Positions 53,424 through 61,994 are shown, counted from the stretch's first letter. The stretch: DNA of 64,000 nt from DATLWN01 sp964422615 (GCA_964422615.1 CAYRBJ010000005.1:1-64000), one strand, 5' to 3'. Program-made: numbers and translations. Notes: generated by a model from the sequence alone, not told the origin.

Positions 53424-54758
53424 TTAGAAGTCGTACTCAGCCATCACACGATTGTAGACAAAGGTGTTGATGTTGTGACCGTTAGCCAGTGCACCGTGGG
53501 CAACCTCGATACGATCACGCAGCGACAGACCCTTGTAGGCACCACCGAAGAACCAGGTGATGTCACCGTAGGTGTTGGTGCTGTTGCCCTTGAAGTGGGT
53601 CTGGTACCTAGCCCAGGCCGCCATCAGGCGCAGATGGTTATCAAACAGCTTGTACGTTCCCTTGACCTTCACAGCGTTACCCGGTCCAAGCTCGACCAGA
53701 CCGCGGATCATCGAGGTGGTCCACAGCGGATCCGTGGCGTAGTTCGCGGTGAACGGAGAGATGATCACACCGCCGCCGAAGTCATTGGCCTTGTAATCCA
53801 CCTTGTCGTAGGCCACGAAGATCTGGCCGTGCGGGACGTTCACACCGATCTTGGCACCTAGGACCTGCGAGTTCACATCGCCGGCCACGCCATTGGGCGC
53901 CGCAGAGTACTGACCGAAGAAGCTGTCGGTGTAGGACAGGTTCTGCTTCAGGCCCTGGATGCCGATGAACGGATCGAAGCCGCTGCCGGTCTTGTAGGTG
54001 TAGGTGGCCTCGCCGTAGTAGGTGTTGGCGAAGCGGTAGAAGTCGTAATACCACAGGCGGGCGTTCAGGCCATTGGCCTTGTAGTCGGCGCCGATGGCCA
54101 GGGTGCCGCTGGACTTCTGGGCCGTCTCGGGCGTGGTGCCACCGATGGTATACGGCTGACCGCCATGGGAGTCGTCACCACCCCAGGTGCTCTGGTAGTA
54201 CAGGTTGTTCTGGAAGTAGTTGCTTGAGGTACGGCTCTTCCATGCCGTCTCGCGCAGGGCGTACACGTGCAGGTGGTCGATCGGGTTGATCTGCAGCAGC
54301 ACAGCCTGGTAGGTGGCCGGCAGCACGCGCGAGTCCGATCCGCTCATCCACGGGGTGCTCAGTTCCTGGTCACCGGCACGCACCATCCACAGCGGCTGGC
54401 GATACTGCAGATACAGCTGGCCGACGGCTGTGATCTGGTTCTTCGTGCCCATCAGGGTCGAGTCCGGGTTGTGGACGTTCAGGCCCAGGGACTGGGCAGT
54501 AAAGGCGCTGGCGCCGAAGCCCCAGCCGTCGGCGGCCTGATCGGTATGCATGTTCAGGATGCCGGCCAGGCTGAATGCATTGACATCATTGTGCGGGCTG
54601 ACGTTCGGGGTGAACTGGCGGGTGAAACGGTAGGCACGGACCTTGCCGTCGACCTGCACTCCGCTCAGGATATCATCAAGCGACGCGGCTTGAGCGATAC
54701 CCGAACCGACACATGCCAAGGCGAGCGCCAAGGGGATGGCCTTCAAATATTTTCGCAT
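53424..54758 (-). CDS. OprD-family-like outer-membrane porin
   Basis: A 444-residue exported beta-barrel protein. A signal peptide (1-24, ending IAQA) is followed by alternating aromatic strands, including GADYKANGLNARLWYYD and FYRFANTYYGEATYTYK segments, and the chain ends in the terminal Phe typical of outer-membrane proteins (VMAEYDF). It resembles OprD-type porins in general layout; the substrate is not known. The start at 54758 has GAGGAG 7 nt upstream. A Pho box promoter lies upstream, so it is probably induced on phosphate limitation. Confidence 0.7.
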   Translation of the reverse strand: MRKYLKAIPLALALACVGSGIAQAASLDDILSGVQVDGKVRAYRFTRQFTPNVSPHNDVNAFSLAGILNMHTDQAADGWGFGASAFTAQSLGLNVHNPDSTLMGTKNQITAVGQLYLQYRQPLWMVRAGDQELSTPWMSGSDSRVLPATYQAVLLQINPIDHLHVYALRETAWKSRTSSNYFQNNLYYQSTWGGDDSHGGQPYTIGGTTPETAQKSSGTLAIGADYKANGLNARLWYYDFYRFANTYYGEATYTYKTGSGFDPFIGIQGLKQNLSYTDSFFGQYSAAPNGVAGDVNSQVLGAKIGVNVPHGQIFVAYDKVDYKANDFGGGVIISPFTANYATDPLWTTSMIRGLVELGPGNAVKVKGTYKLFDNHLRLMAAWARYQTHFKGNSTNTYGDITWFFGGAYKGLSLRDRIEVAHGALANGHNINTFVYNRVMAEYDF

Positions 54759-54870
54759 TGTCTTGCTCCTCAAAAGTAATTGCTAACAGGAAGGGTTTCA
54801 TCGGATCGAATCCAAGAATTTCTATTTCTCGGGCGAACAGGTGATCTCCCCTTCCCATTTGACGGCCCGT

Positions 54871-54904
54871 ACTATCAATGTGTTCTGTGACATGATCATG
54901 ACAA
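54871..54904 (-). promoter_or_regulatory. PhoB box and -10 of the porin gene
   Basis: On the minus strand, TTGTCAT (54904-54898), GATC, ATGTCAC (54893-54887) match the CTGTCAT-N4-CTGTCAC arrangement. GATAGT (54876-54871) follows after exactly 10 bp, the usual spacing of Pho-dependent -10 elements. Confidence 0.7.
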
Positions 54905-54987
54905 GGGCTACGTGGGATCACATACGAAAAAATCCGGTGCTCGGTAACAGGCCAGGCATCTACCCATGACCAGTTGACAGGGCAATC

Positions 54988-56049
54988 TTAGAAACGGATG
55001 CGTGAATACAGGCCGTAGCGGTTGTTCTGCTGGGTGGAGTCAGCCGCAAGTCCCATGTTGTCGTAGGCCGTGTGATCCCATGCGAGGGCCAGGGTCAGAT
55101 GTGCGGAAGTCCTGTAATCTAGTGCCAGCACCGAGTGGAATTTCTTTTCCGTTGCCTGGGTGATGGCATCGTGTTGCTGCCTGAATTCGTAGCGGCAATA
55201 TGCGCCGAACCTGGACGTGAACCGGTCCCAGGCCCAGGCATAGAAGGCGAGGGTGTTCAGGCCGTTGTTCGCCCGATCCTGATAATGGCTCTGGTGTTGG
55301 GTAACGTATCCGACCGCGATGCGGAAGACATCATTATGGGTATAGGTGGTCATCGCCTGAACCAGCTGATACCGCGAAGGGTTCACCATGCCGGCCACAT
55401 CCTTGCCGAGAAAGCCGTTGCGGTACTGGAGGTCGAAGGTCCAGCCGTTCGCCGGGGAGGTGCCGGAGGGATAAAATCCGATTCGGCTGTCGAAATCCAG
55501 GCCCCGGGTGCGTTTGAGATCCATGTACCCGCCGCCGACCGTTTCGGTGACCGAGTATCCGATCCTGCCCTCCATCAGTTTGCCCCTGAAACCCACGCCG
55601 GCATCGGATGAATGGTCGAACTCATTGCTGTTGATAAAGCACTTGGTGATGAAGCGGTGTCGGTCGAGATCCTGCTCGTAGTGAATCCATGGCGTATGCA
55701 TCAGGCCGGCAATCAGTTGCATGGCGGGTGAGAAGCTGCCGACGAGGTAGGCGTACTTGAGGTAGGCATGGACCTTTTGTCCCGGCCGGTTGGGGTCGGC
55801 TTCGATGTTGGTCGTCAGGCGCATCCGCCACATATCGTTGAAGCGGCGATATATATTGAGATAGCCGCGGTCCATGACGGGTGCGGTCATGTTATGGGTG
55901 CGGTGGCCGTTGATGGACTGTTGCTGGTTGGCCAGGTTCAGGAAGATCAGTGAGTCAATGCGCAGTGCATCCTCACCGGAGGTGCGCTTCGCATCCGTAT
56001 TCGGGTCCAAGGCCAGTGCCCCGTGGGGATGTGCCAGCATGGCGAGCAA
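54988..56049 (-). CDS. Outer-membrane beta-barrel protein (porin-like), start uncertain
   Basis: At least 353 residues, ending in Arg-Phe (YGLYSRIRF) with alternating aromatic/hydrophilic strands, as in outer-membrane barrels. The first ATG (56049) falls inside the signal peptide. Reading upstream in frame from 56085 gives IKKLRFIWIWVPLLAMLAHPHGALA, a complete signal peptide that begins with an ATC codon; an AAAGG lies about 9 nt before it, and the Pho-dependent start site predicted nearby fits. A non-canonical AUC start or a start-codon mutation is possible. Function is unassigned beyond a probable phosphate-regulated porin. Confidence 0.6.
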   Translation of the reverse strand: MLAMLAHPHGALALDPNTDAKRTSGEDALRIDSLIFLNLANQQQSINGHRTHNMTAPVMDRGYLNIYRRFNDMWRMRLTTNIEADPNRPGQKVHAYLKYAYLVGSFSPAMQLIAGLMHTPWIHYEQDLDRHRFITKCFINSNEFDHSSDAGVGFRGKLMEGRIGYSVTETVGGGYMDLKRTRGLDFDSRIGFYPSGTSPANGWTFDLQYRNGFLGKDVAGMVNPSRYQLVQAMTTYTHNDVFRIAVGYVTQHQSHYQDRANNGLNTLAFYAWAWDRFTSRFGAYCRYEFRQQHDAITQATEKKFHSVLALDYRTSAHLTLALAWDHTAYDNMGLAADSTQQNNRYGLYSRIRF

Positions 56050-56119
56050 CGGGACCCATATCCATATGAATCGGAGCTTCTTGATAACCGCCAGCCTTTA
56101 TCGTTCGATTATTCGGTCC

Positions 56120-56153
56120 ATTCTATGGATCGCATTTGACAACTGCGCGACAT
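56120..56153 (-). promoter_or_regulatory. PhoB box and -10 of the second barrel gene
   Basis: On the minus strand, ATGTCGC (56153-56147), GCAG, TTGTCAA (56142-56136) have the 11 bp period. TAGAAT (56125-56120), a 5/6 match to the -10 consensus, follows after exactly 10 bp. Transcription would start near 56113. Confidence 0.65.
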
Positions 56154-56219
56154 CCTGAGGTGAGCCGAATCCGAATTCAACGCATGACCGTTTGTTATGG
56201 CTCCATGCATAGCAGGGCC

Positions 56220-56237
56220 ATGTCATCACCCTGTCAT
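56220..56237 (+). promoter_or_regulatory. PhoB box upstream of the CNB-phoB-phoR operon
   Basis: ATGTCAT (56220-56226), CACC, CTGTCAT (56231-56237) fit the Pho box pattern closely. The -10 is weak (CAATTT at 56248-56253). It would give PhoB autoregulation of its own operon. Confidence 0.6.
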
Positions 56238-56276
56238 GTTGGCTCGGCAATTTGTTTCGGATTTCGGAGGTGCAAT

Positions 56277-56789
56277 ATGAATGCATTGAGTTTCCAGACC
56301 GGTTTCGAGGCGGCGGTTGCCGCCAACCCCCATTTCATGCGTTTTCGTTCATTGCCGATCGGCCAGGAACTCGGCGGAACCGAGGCGATGTTACTGTTCT
56401 CCTGCTTTATCGAGCGCCAGGTGCCGACCGGTACGGAAATTTATCGAGCGGATACCGAATCCGACAGTACCATCTATTTGATCCTGAACGGATCGGTCGA
56501 GGTGGCCGATCGCAACAGGCATGTATACGAATTTCTGCATGCGGGGGACGTATTCGGGCTGTTCACGTTCCTGGACAGCGATCGCCTGCATTCGGCCACC
56601 ATTACGGCGGTTGACGATTTGACGGTGCTGGTTGTGGAGCGTTCCTATTTCGATCTGGTGACCATCGAGGATCCGGCTTTGGGTAGCCAGTTGCTTCGCT
56701 TCATGTTCCGCCTGCTGTCCCGCCAGGCCCTGCGCCTAGAAACCGAGTATGCCGCCATGCATGGCTATGCGACGGGTCGGCGGGTCTGA
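56277..56789 (+). CDS. Stand-alone cyclic-nucleotide-binding-fold protein
   Basis: A 170-residue protein with a CNB jelly-roll domain (about residues 30-125: TIYLILNGSVEVADRN, then GDVFGLFTFLD, SATITAVDDLTVLVVER). It has no DNA-binding HTH and no membrane segment. In the phosphate-binding cassette the usual FGE Glu is Leu94 and the phosphate-contacting Arg position is His105, so canonical cAMP binding is doubtful. The start at 56277 has GGAGG 7 nt upstream. It lies between a Pho box and phoB, 3 bp before phoB, so a regulatory role in phosphate signalling is the natural hypothesis. Confidence 0.65.
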   Translation: MNALSFQTGFEAAVAANPHFMRFRSLPIGQELGGTEAMLLFSCFIERQVPTGTEIYRADTESDSTIYLILNGSVEVADRNRHVYEFLHAGDVFGLFTFLDSDRLHSATITAVDDLTVLVVERSYFDLVTIEDPALGSQLLRFMFRLLSRQALRLETEYAAMHGYATGRRV

Positions 56790-56792
56790 GTC

Positions 56793-57545
56793 ATGCCGAT
56801 GTCCTTGTATTCAAAATCGGCCGGACGCACTATCCAAGCGATGGAAGGCGAGGATGCGGAAATCCTGATCGTCGAAGACGATGAGATCATCGCCCGCCTG
56901 ATGCAGATGCATCTGCGGGCGGCCGGCTGGCGCACCCGCCACGTCGAGAACGGCAACGATGCACTTGATGTCCTGCAACAGGGCAACTGGAAGTTGGTGG
57001 TTTTGGATCGCATGCTGCCAGGCAAGAGTGGCATGCAGGTACTGCGCTGGCTGCAACGTCCGGATCAGGACCAGCATATCCCGGTGTTGATGGTGACGGC
57101 ACTCGGCAGTACGGCGAATACGGTGCAGGGGCTCAATGAAGGAGCGGATGATTATCTGGCCAAGCCGTTCGAACCCGAAGAGCTGGTGGCCCGCGTCAAT
57201 GCCTTGATGCGCCGTAGTGCCCACGAGCCGACCCAGATGCTCCGCGGTGGGGGCATCGAACTGGATGCCGAGGCTGCCGAGGTCCGTGTCGGTGGCAGGG
57301 TGGTGGCCTTGCGCCGTCTCGAGTTCCTGCTGCTGCTGGAATTAATGAAAAAGCCGGGCAAGGTTCGTTCGCGCGACTATCTTCTTGATCATGTCTGGGG
57401 CAACGGCACCTATGTCGAACCCCGCACCGTCGATGTCACCGTCAAGCGGCTGCGCAAGGCGCTGGCGGATTTCGGCTGCGAGGATTGTATTGATACTGTG
57501 CGCGGTATGGGCTATCGTTTTATAGCAAAGGATTGCGCGGATTGA
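56793..57545 (+). CDS. phoB: PhoB-type response regulator (OmpR family)
   Basis: A 250-residue OmpR/PhoB-family regulator. The receiver (about 22-140) has VEDDE, phosphoacceptor Asp72 in VVLDRMLPG and Lys124 in YLAKPFEPEEL. The winged-helix DNA-binding domain (about 150-245) ends VDVTVKRLRKALADFG...GYRF. A start at Met17 (56841) would match the usual length more closely. It is called PhoB because of the adjacent PhoR-type kinase and nearby Pho boxes; sequence alone would only give OmpR family. Its stop overlaps the phoR start. Confidence 0.82.
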   Translation: MPMSLYSKSAGRTIQAMEGEDAEILIVEDDEIIARLMQMHLRAAGWRTRHVENGNDALDVLQQGNWKLVVLDRMLPGKSGMQVLRWLQRPDQDQHIPVLMVTALGSTANTVQGLNEGADDYLAKPFEPEELVARVNALMRRSAHEPTQMLRGGGIELDAEAAEVRVGGRVVALRRLEFLLLLELMKKPGKVRSRDYLLDHVWGNGTYVEPRTVDVTVKRLRKALADFGCEDCIDTVRGMGYRFIAKDCAD

Positions 57546-58729
57546 TCGTTATGTGGATGTTATGGATCATGCTGATCGTGGGCGGCATCATGTGGTATGT
57601 CCATGCCGCAAGTCTGCGTCGGCGCCTAAAGCAGTATCAGCAGCAATTGAAAGACAGTGAGCAGAACCGGGAGGAGCTGGAAGCTCGCCTGGCCAGGCGC
57701 ATGCGCCGCCTGGACATTCTGCTTTCGACCATGAACGAGGCCGTATTGCTTGTCGACCGCGATTGCCGCGTCATCATCGCCAATCCGATAGCCAGGACGA
57801 TGTTCGGCATGACTGACATGGAGGAGCATCGGCCCCGTCCCATGGTCTGGTTCTATCGCGATCCCGACTGGAACCAGGTGTTGGGTAAGGCTATGTCCGG
57901 CAGCCTCATGGAGGCGCGGGACCTTCCGGATATGATCGTGGGCAATCATGTGCTGGCTCCGAGGCTGGCACCACTCGGGCAGGAACAGGCCCTGCTGGTA
58001 TGCCTGGACGTGACCGAACGCTCGAAGCTGGCCAGGCAGCGCGACGACTTCCTGGCCAACCTGATGCATGACTTGAAAACGCCACTGACTTCAATGCTCG
58101 GATATGCCCGCAGCCTGGCCTCGTTCGGCGAGGATGCCGAATTTCGGCGCATGGCCGGCGAAGTCATTGCCACCGAGGCCAAGCGGGTCAATGAATTGCT
58201 CGATGCGTTGCTTACCCTTGACCAGATCCGCTTCGATGCTGTGGATCCGGAGGCACGTTGCGAGATCTCCGACGTACTACAGAATGTACAGGCCAGTGTG
58301 GCCGGTGCTGCCGCAGCCAAGGGTGTGCAATTCATCTCCCGCGTGTCCGAGACCGGTCTTCCCTTGCTGGCGATTGCCGGGGACGAGTTGATGCGCATTC
58401 TGATGAATATCGTGGAAAATGCCGTTCGCTTCAGCCCTGAATCCGGGGAGATCTCTGTGGAGGCCTCGCCCCACGGTCGCCATGTGCAGATTGTGGTAAG
58501 CGATGAGGGCCCCGGCATTCCGGAGGCGGATCTGCCTCATGTGACCGAGCGTTTCTACCGCGTGGATCGCGCGCGCGGCCGCGGTGGTCACGGCCTGGGT
58601 CTGGCCATCGTGCGGGAGTTGATTGAGGCGCGCCAAGGTACGCTGGACTTGGCCAACCGTGCTCCGCATGGCTTGCAGGTGACGATTCAGCTACCCGTTT
58701 ATGCCGAAGCGGAGGCCGAGGCGGCCTGA
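57542..58729 (+). CDS. phoR: PhoR-type sensor histidine kinase
   Basis: About 395 residues. One membrane segment (residues 4-21), a linker coiled coil, a PAS domain (about 55-160), DHp domain with phospho-His176 in LMHDLKTPLTSMLG, then HATPase with N-box ENAVRFSP, G1 DEGPGIP and G2 GHGLGLAIVRELI. The large periplasmic domain is absent, as in PhoR, which senses through PstSCAB-PhoU. Start candidates are TTG 57542 (AAAGGA 9 nt upstream, overlapping the phoB stop) or ATG 57551. Confidence 0.85.
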   Translation: MIVMWMLWIMLIVGGIMWYVHAASLRRRLKQYQQQLKDSEQNREELEARLARRMRRLDILLSTMNEAVLLVDRDCRVIIANPIARTMFGMTDMEEHRPRPMVWFYRDPDWNQVLGKAMSGSLMEARDLPDMIVGNHVLAPRLAPLGQEQALLVCLDVTERSKLARQRDDFLANLMHDLKTPLTSMLGYARSLASFGEDAEFRRMAGEVIATEAKRVNELLDALLTLDQIRFDAVDPEARCEISDVLQNVQASVAGAAAAKGVQFISRVSETGLPLLAIAGDELMRILMNIVENAVRFSPESGEISVEASPHGRHVQIVVSDEGPGIPEADLPHVTERFYRVDRARGRGGHGLGLAIVRELIEARQGTLDLANRAPHGLQVTIQLPVYAEAEAEAA

Positions 58730-58739
58730 GCGGCAGGGC

Positions 58740-59204
58740 TCATTCACGAATCAGCACGCGCTCGCCCTCGCGGCAATGCTTGAACATCTCCAGAATGTCC
58801 GAATTGCGCATGCGGATGCAGCCGTGCGATGCCGGTCTGCCGATGTCGTCCTCATCATGCGTGCCATGGATGTAGATATAGCGGGAGCGGGTGTCCACCC
58901 TGCCACGCCGATTCCGGCCGGTTTCCAGACCCTCCAGCCATAGAATGCGCGTGAGAATCCAGTCGCGGTAGGCATCCTCGGCGCCCGGGACGTAGATACC
59001 CACCGGTCGGCGCCCGATAAAGGCGGTGTACATGGGTTCCCCTTCGCCGATCTTGCGCAGGATGCGATGTTTTCCCACTGGCGTCTGGTAGCTGCCGCGC
59101 ACGTTGCCGATACCGTTGGCTGCCGTGGATACCGGATACGAACGCCATACCCCGCTGGGGCGGCGATGGTAAAGCCGCTGTTCGTGCACCGAGACGATGA
59201 TCAT
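58740..59204 (-). CDS. L,D-transpeptidase (YkuD family)
   Basis: A 154-residue protein consisting almost entirely of a YkuD domain. Catalytic residues His113 (IHGTHDED), His127 and Cys129 (SHGCIRM) are present. L,D-transpeptidases make 3-3 peptidoglycan cross-links or attach lipoproteins. No signal peptide is visible at this start, which is unusual for a periplasmic enzyme. It faces phoR in convergent orientation, 10 bp apart. Confidence 0.85.
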   Translation of the reverse strand: MIIVSVHEQRLYHRRPSGVWRSYPVSTAANGIGNVRGSYQTPVGKHRILRKIGEGEPMYTAFIGRRPVGIYVPGAEDAYRDWILTRILWLEGLETGRNRRGRVDTRSRYIYIHGTHDEDDIGRPASHGCIRMRNSDILEMFKHCREGERVLIRE

Positions 59205-59299
59205 CAGCCCATGCTAGCGGATTTCGCCGGCCGCGGCTTGTACCGTCCGCGGGCGAGCCTACAATGCAGCCCCATATTTGTGCCAAGCAGGAGGAGAGG

Positions 59300-59833
59300 A
59301 TGGACATCAAGAAGATTCCCGTGGGCAAGAATCCGCCGGACGATATCAATGTCGTGGTCGAAGTACCGCAGCACGCCGATCCGATCAAGTACGAACTGGA
59401 CAAGGATTCGGGGGCGATCTTCGTAGACCGCTTCATGCATACGGCCATGCATTATCCCTGCAACTACGGCTTCGTGCCCAATACGCTGTCCGAGGATGGC
59501 GATCCGGTGGATGTACTGGTGGTTTCCAGCTTTGCGCTGGTTTCCGGTTGTGTGGTGACCTGCCGGCCGGTGGGCGTGCTGAAGATGGAGGATGAAGCCG
59601 GCATGGATGCGAAGCTGCTGGCCGTGCCGGTGTCCAAGCTCAATCCAACCTACAACCACGTCAACGGTCCGGATGACCTGCCTCAGTTCCTGCTCGACCA
59701 GATCAAGCATTTCTTCGAACATTACAAGGATCTGGAAGACGGAAAATGGGTCAAGGTAAGCGGCTGGGCAGGTGTTGACGAGGCCAAGCGTGAAATCACG
59801 GACAGTATCGCGCGCTTTGCCGGCAAAAAATGA
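59300..59833 (+). CDS. ppa: Soluble inorganic pyrophosphatase (family I)
   Basis: A 177-residue enzyme that hydrolyses pyrophosphate and pulls biosynthetic reactions forward. KYELDKDSGAIFVDRF and the metal-binding signature DGDPVDVLV are clear, and MHYPCNYGFVPNTL is conserved. The start at 59300 follows AGGAGGAGAGG. It is followed by a membrane pyrophosphatase, so both types of PPi hydrolase lie side by side. An 8 bp perfect hairpin separates them. Confidence 0.96.
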   Translation: MDIKKIPVGKNPPDDINVVVEVPQHADPIKYELDKDSGAIFVDRFMHTAMHYPCNYGFVPNTLSEDGDPVDVLVVSSFALVSGCVVTCRPVGVLKMEDEAGMDAKLLAVPVSKLNPTYNHVNGPDDLPQFLLDQIKHFFEHYKDLEDGKWVKVSGWAGVDEAKREITDSIARFAGKK

Positions 59834-59850
59834 CGTCTTTCTGGTCAGTG

Positions 59851-59874
59851 GGCCTGCCGGTGGCCGGGCAGGCC
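59851..59874 (+). other. Strong hairpin between ppa and the membrane pyrophosphatase gene
   Basis: GGCCTGCC pairs with GGCAGGCC around an 8-nt loop. There is no T-run, so it may be an mRNA processing or attenuation structure and not a simple terminator. Confidence 0.45.
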
Positions 59875-59959
59875 ATAAGGGTGATCTGCTAACATCTGGG
59901 TTGTCCATCGCCTTCCTGCGGCGTTGTGGAACGTTTCGCGGTGAAGGAGGAGAGAACAC

Positions 59960-61972
59960 ATGATAAGTGAGCAGGCACTGGTCCCGATGTTTCTGGGGGT
60001 GGCGGGGATGTTTGCCGCATTCCTGGTCTATCGTGTCGTGCGTGCGGCTCCCGGCGGCGAGGGCAAGGTGGCCGAAATCGCCGAGGCCATCCATCTCGGG
60101 GCTATGGTGTTTCTCAGGCGCGAATACCAGATTCTGGCCCTGTTCGTGGTCGTGGTGGGGACGGCCCTGTGGCTGTCGCCGCTGGGAGGTTACACGGCGG
60201 TCGCATTTGTTTCGGGTGCACTGAGTTCGGCCCTGGCCGGCTATATCGGCATGGTTGCGGCTACCCGTGCCAACGTGCGTACGGCCATCGCCGCCCATGA
60301 GCACGGGGCGGCCAGGGCCCTGTCCATCGCCTTCTTCGGCGGTTCGGTCATGGGCCTGACCATCGCCGCGCTCGGGCTGCTCGGGCTTGGCACGCTGTAT
60401 TTGTTTTTCGGCGGTGATCCGCACACGGCGCATGCCATCGACGGCTTCGGTATGGGAGCCTCCAGCGTGGCCCTGTTCTCGCGCGTCGGCGGCGGCATCT
60501 TTACCAAGAGTGCCGATGTCGGCGCCGATCTGGTGGGCAAGATCGAGGAGGGGATTCCGGAGGATGATCCACGCAATCCGGGCGTGATCGCCGACAATGT
60601 CGGCGACAATGTCGGCGATGTGGCCGGCATGGGCTCGGACATCTTCGAATCCTACTGTGGTGCCATGATCGCCACCATTGCCATCGCCTCGACGCTGGCG
60701 TCCGATGTCATCGCTCCTTTGGGCACACGTCCGGCCCTGATGTTCATGCCGTTGGCCCTGTCCTCGGCGGGACTGGTCAGTTCGATGCTGGGTATCGGTC
60801 TGGTGCGCCTGTTCTCTTCCCGCCCGCTGGATGTGGCGTTGCGCATCGGCACCATCGGTGCGGCGCTGGTGTTCATTGTCGCCGCCTATGTGGTGATCGT
60901 CGGCACGGGCGTGACGCCGAGGGTGTGGGGGGCGGTGATGGCTGGAGCCGTCGGCGGCATCCTGATCGGCTTGGTTACCGAATACTACACCGGTGGCAAA
61001 CCGGTGCGGCATATTGCCGCCGCCGGAGAAACCGGCCCGGCCACCGTGCTGATCACCGGGCTGGCCATCGGCATGCAATCGGTGGTGGTGCCGATGCTGA
61101 CCCTATGCGCCATCATTTATGTCGCCACCGAGCTGTGCGGACTGTACGGGGTCGGCATCGCAGCGGTCGGCATGCTGGCCACGGTGGGCATCACCATGTC
61201 CATCGACGCCTACGGCCCGGTCGCCGACAATGCCGGCGGTATCGCCGAGATGGCTGGCTTCGGTGAACAGACACGCGCGGTGACAGACTCGCTCGACGAG
61301 ATGGGTAACACCACGGCGGCGATCGGCAAGGGTTTCGCTATCGGTGCGGCGGCGCTGGCGGCGCTGGCCATCATCACGGCCTTCGTACAGACGGTCGGTC
61401 AGCATGAGCCGGGGTTCCTGCTGCGCCTGAACGATCCCATTGTGTTGATCGGAATGTTTCTTGGCGGGCTTTTTCCCTTCCTGATCACATCCATCACCAT
61501 GACGGCGGTCGGCGATGCCGCATTCGACATGATCCGCGAGATCCGCCGCCAGTTCCGTGAGATTCCCGGGCTGATGGAAGGTACGGCACAGCCGGATACG
61601 GCGCGCTGCATCGATATTGCTACCACTGCGGCGCTGAAGCGCATGGTGCTGCCTGGGCTCCTGGCCGTGACGGCGCCGGTGGTGGTCGGATTCGGCCTCG
61701 GTGCCGAGGCGCTCGGCGGTCTGCTGGGCGGCGCCCTGGTCGGCTGCGTGCTGCTGGCACTGACCATGGCCAATGCCGGGGGCGCCTGGGACAATGCCAA
61801 GAAGCATGTCGAGAAGGGCCACCATGGTGGCAAGGGCTCGGAGGTACACAAGGCCGTGGTAGTCGGTGATACGGTTGGTGATCCGTTCAAGGATACCTCG
61901 GGCCCATCAATGAATATCCTGATCAATGTGATGGCGATCGTCAGCCTGGTCATCGCGCCGCTGTTGCACTGA
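59960..61972 (+). CDS. hppA: Membrane-bound ion-pumping pyrophosphatase
   Basis: A 670-residue protein with about 16 membrane helices. It couples pyrophosphate hydrolysis to H+ (or Na+) export. DVGADLVGKIEEGIPEDDPRNP is the PPi/Mg site (positions about 187-208) and IADNVGDNVGDVAGMGSD follows. The GNTTAAIGKGFAIG segment has Ala at the position that is Lys in K+-independent enzymes, so it is probably K+-dependent. The transported ion cannot be fixed from sequence here. GAAGGAGGAGAG precedes the start. Confidence 0.95.
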   Translation: MISEQALVPMFLGVAGMFAAFLVYRVVRAAPGGEGKVAEIAEAIHLGAMVFLRREYQILALFVVVVGTALWLSPLGGYTAVAFVSGALSSALAGYIGMVAATRANVRTAIAAHEHGAARALSIAFFGGSVMGLTIAALGLLGLGTLYLFFGGDPHTAHAIDGFGMGASSVALFSRVGGGIFTKSADVGADLVGKIEEGIPEDDPRNPGVIADNVGDNVGDVAGMGSDIFESYCGAMIATIAIASTLASDVIAPLGTRPALMFMPLALSSAGLVSSMLGIGLVRLFSSRPLDVALRIGTIGAALVFIVAAYVVIVGTGVTPRVWGAVMAGAVGGILIGLVTEYYTGGKPVRHIAAAGETGPATVLITGLAIGMQSVVVPMLTLCAIIYVATELCGLYGVGIAAVGMLATVGITMSIDAYGPVADNAGGIAEMAGFGEQTRAVTDSLDEMGNTTAAIGKGFAIGAAALAALAIITAFVQTVGQHEPGFLLRLNDPIVLIGMFLGGLFPFLITSITMTAVGDAAFDMIREIRRQFREIPGLMEGTAQPDTARCIDIATTAALKRMVLPGLLAVTAPVVVGFGLGAEALGGLLGGALVGCVLLALTMANAGGAWDNAKKHVEKGHHGGKGSEVHKAVVVGDTVGDPFKDTSGPSMNILINVMAIVSLVIAPLLH

Positions 61973-61994
61973 TCCCGGATGCAGGAGGTGATCG

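Noticed and set aside
59204..61078. 624-codon open frame on the minus strand opposite the membrane pyrophosphatase
   Set aside because: It is the complement of hppA and ppa, which have clear family motifs; its translation is rich in His, Arg and Gln with no domain, a usual effect of GC-rich codon bias.
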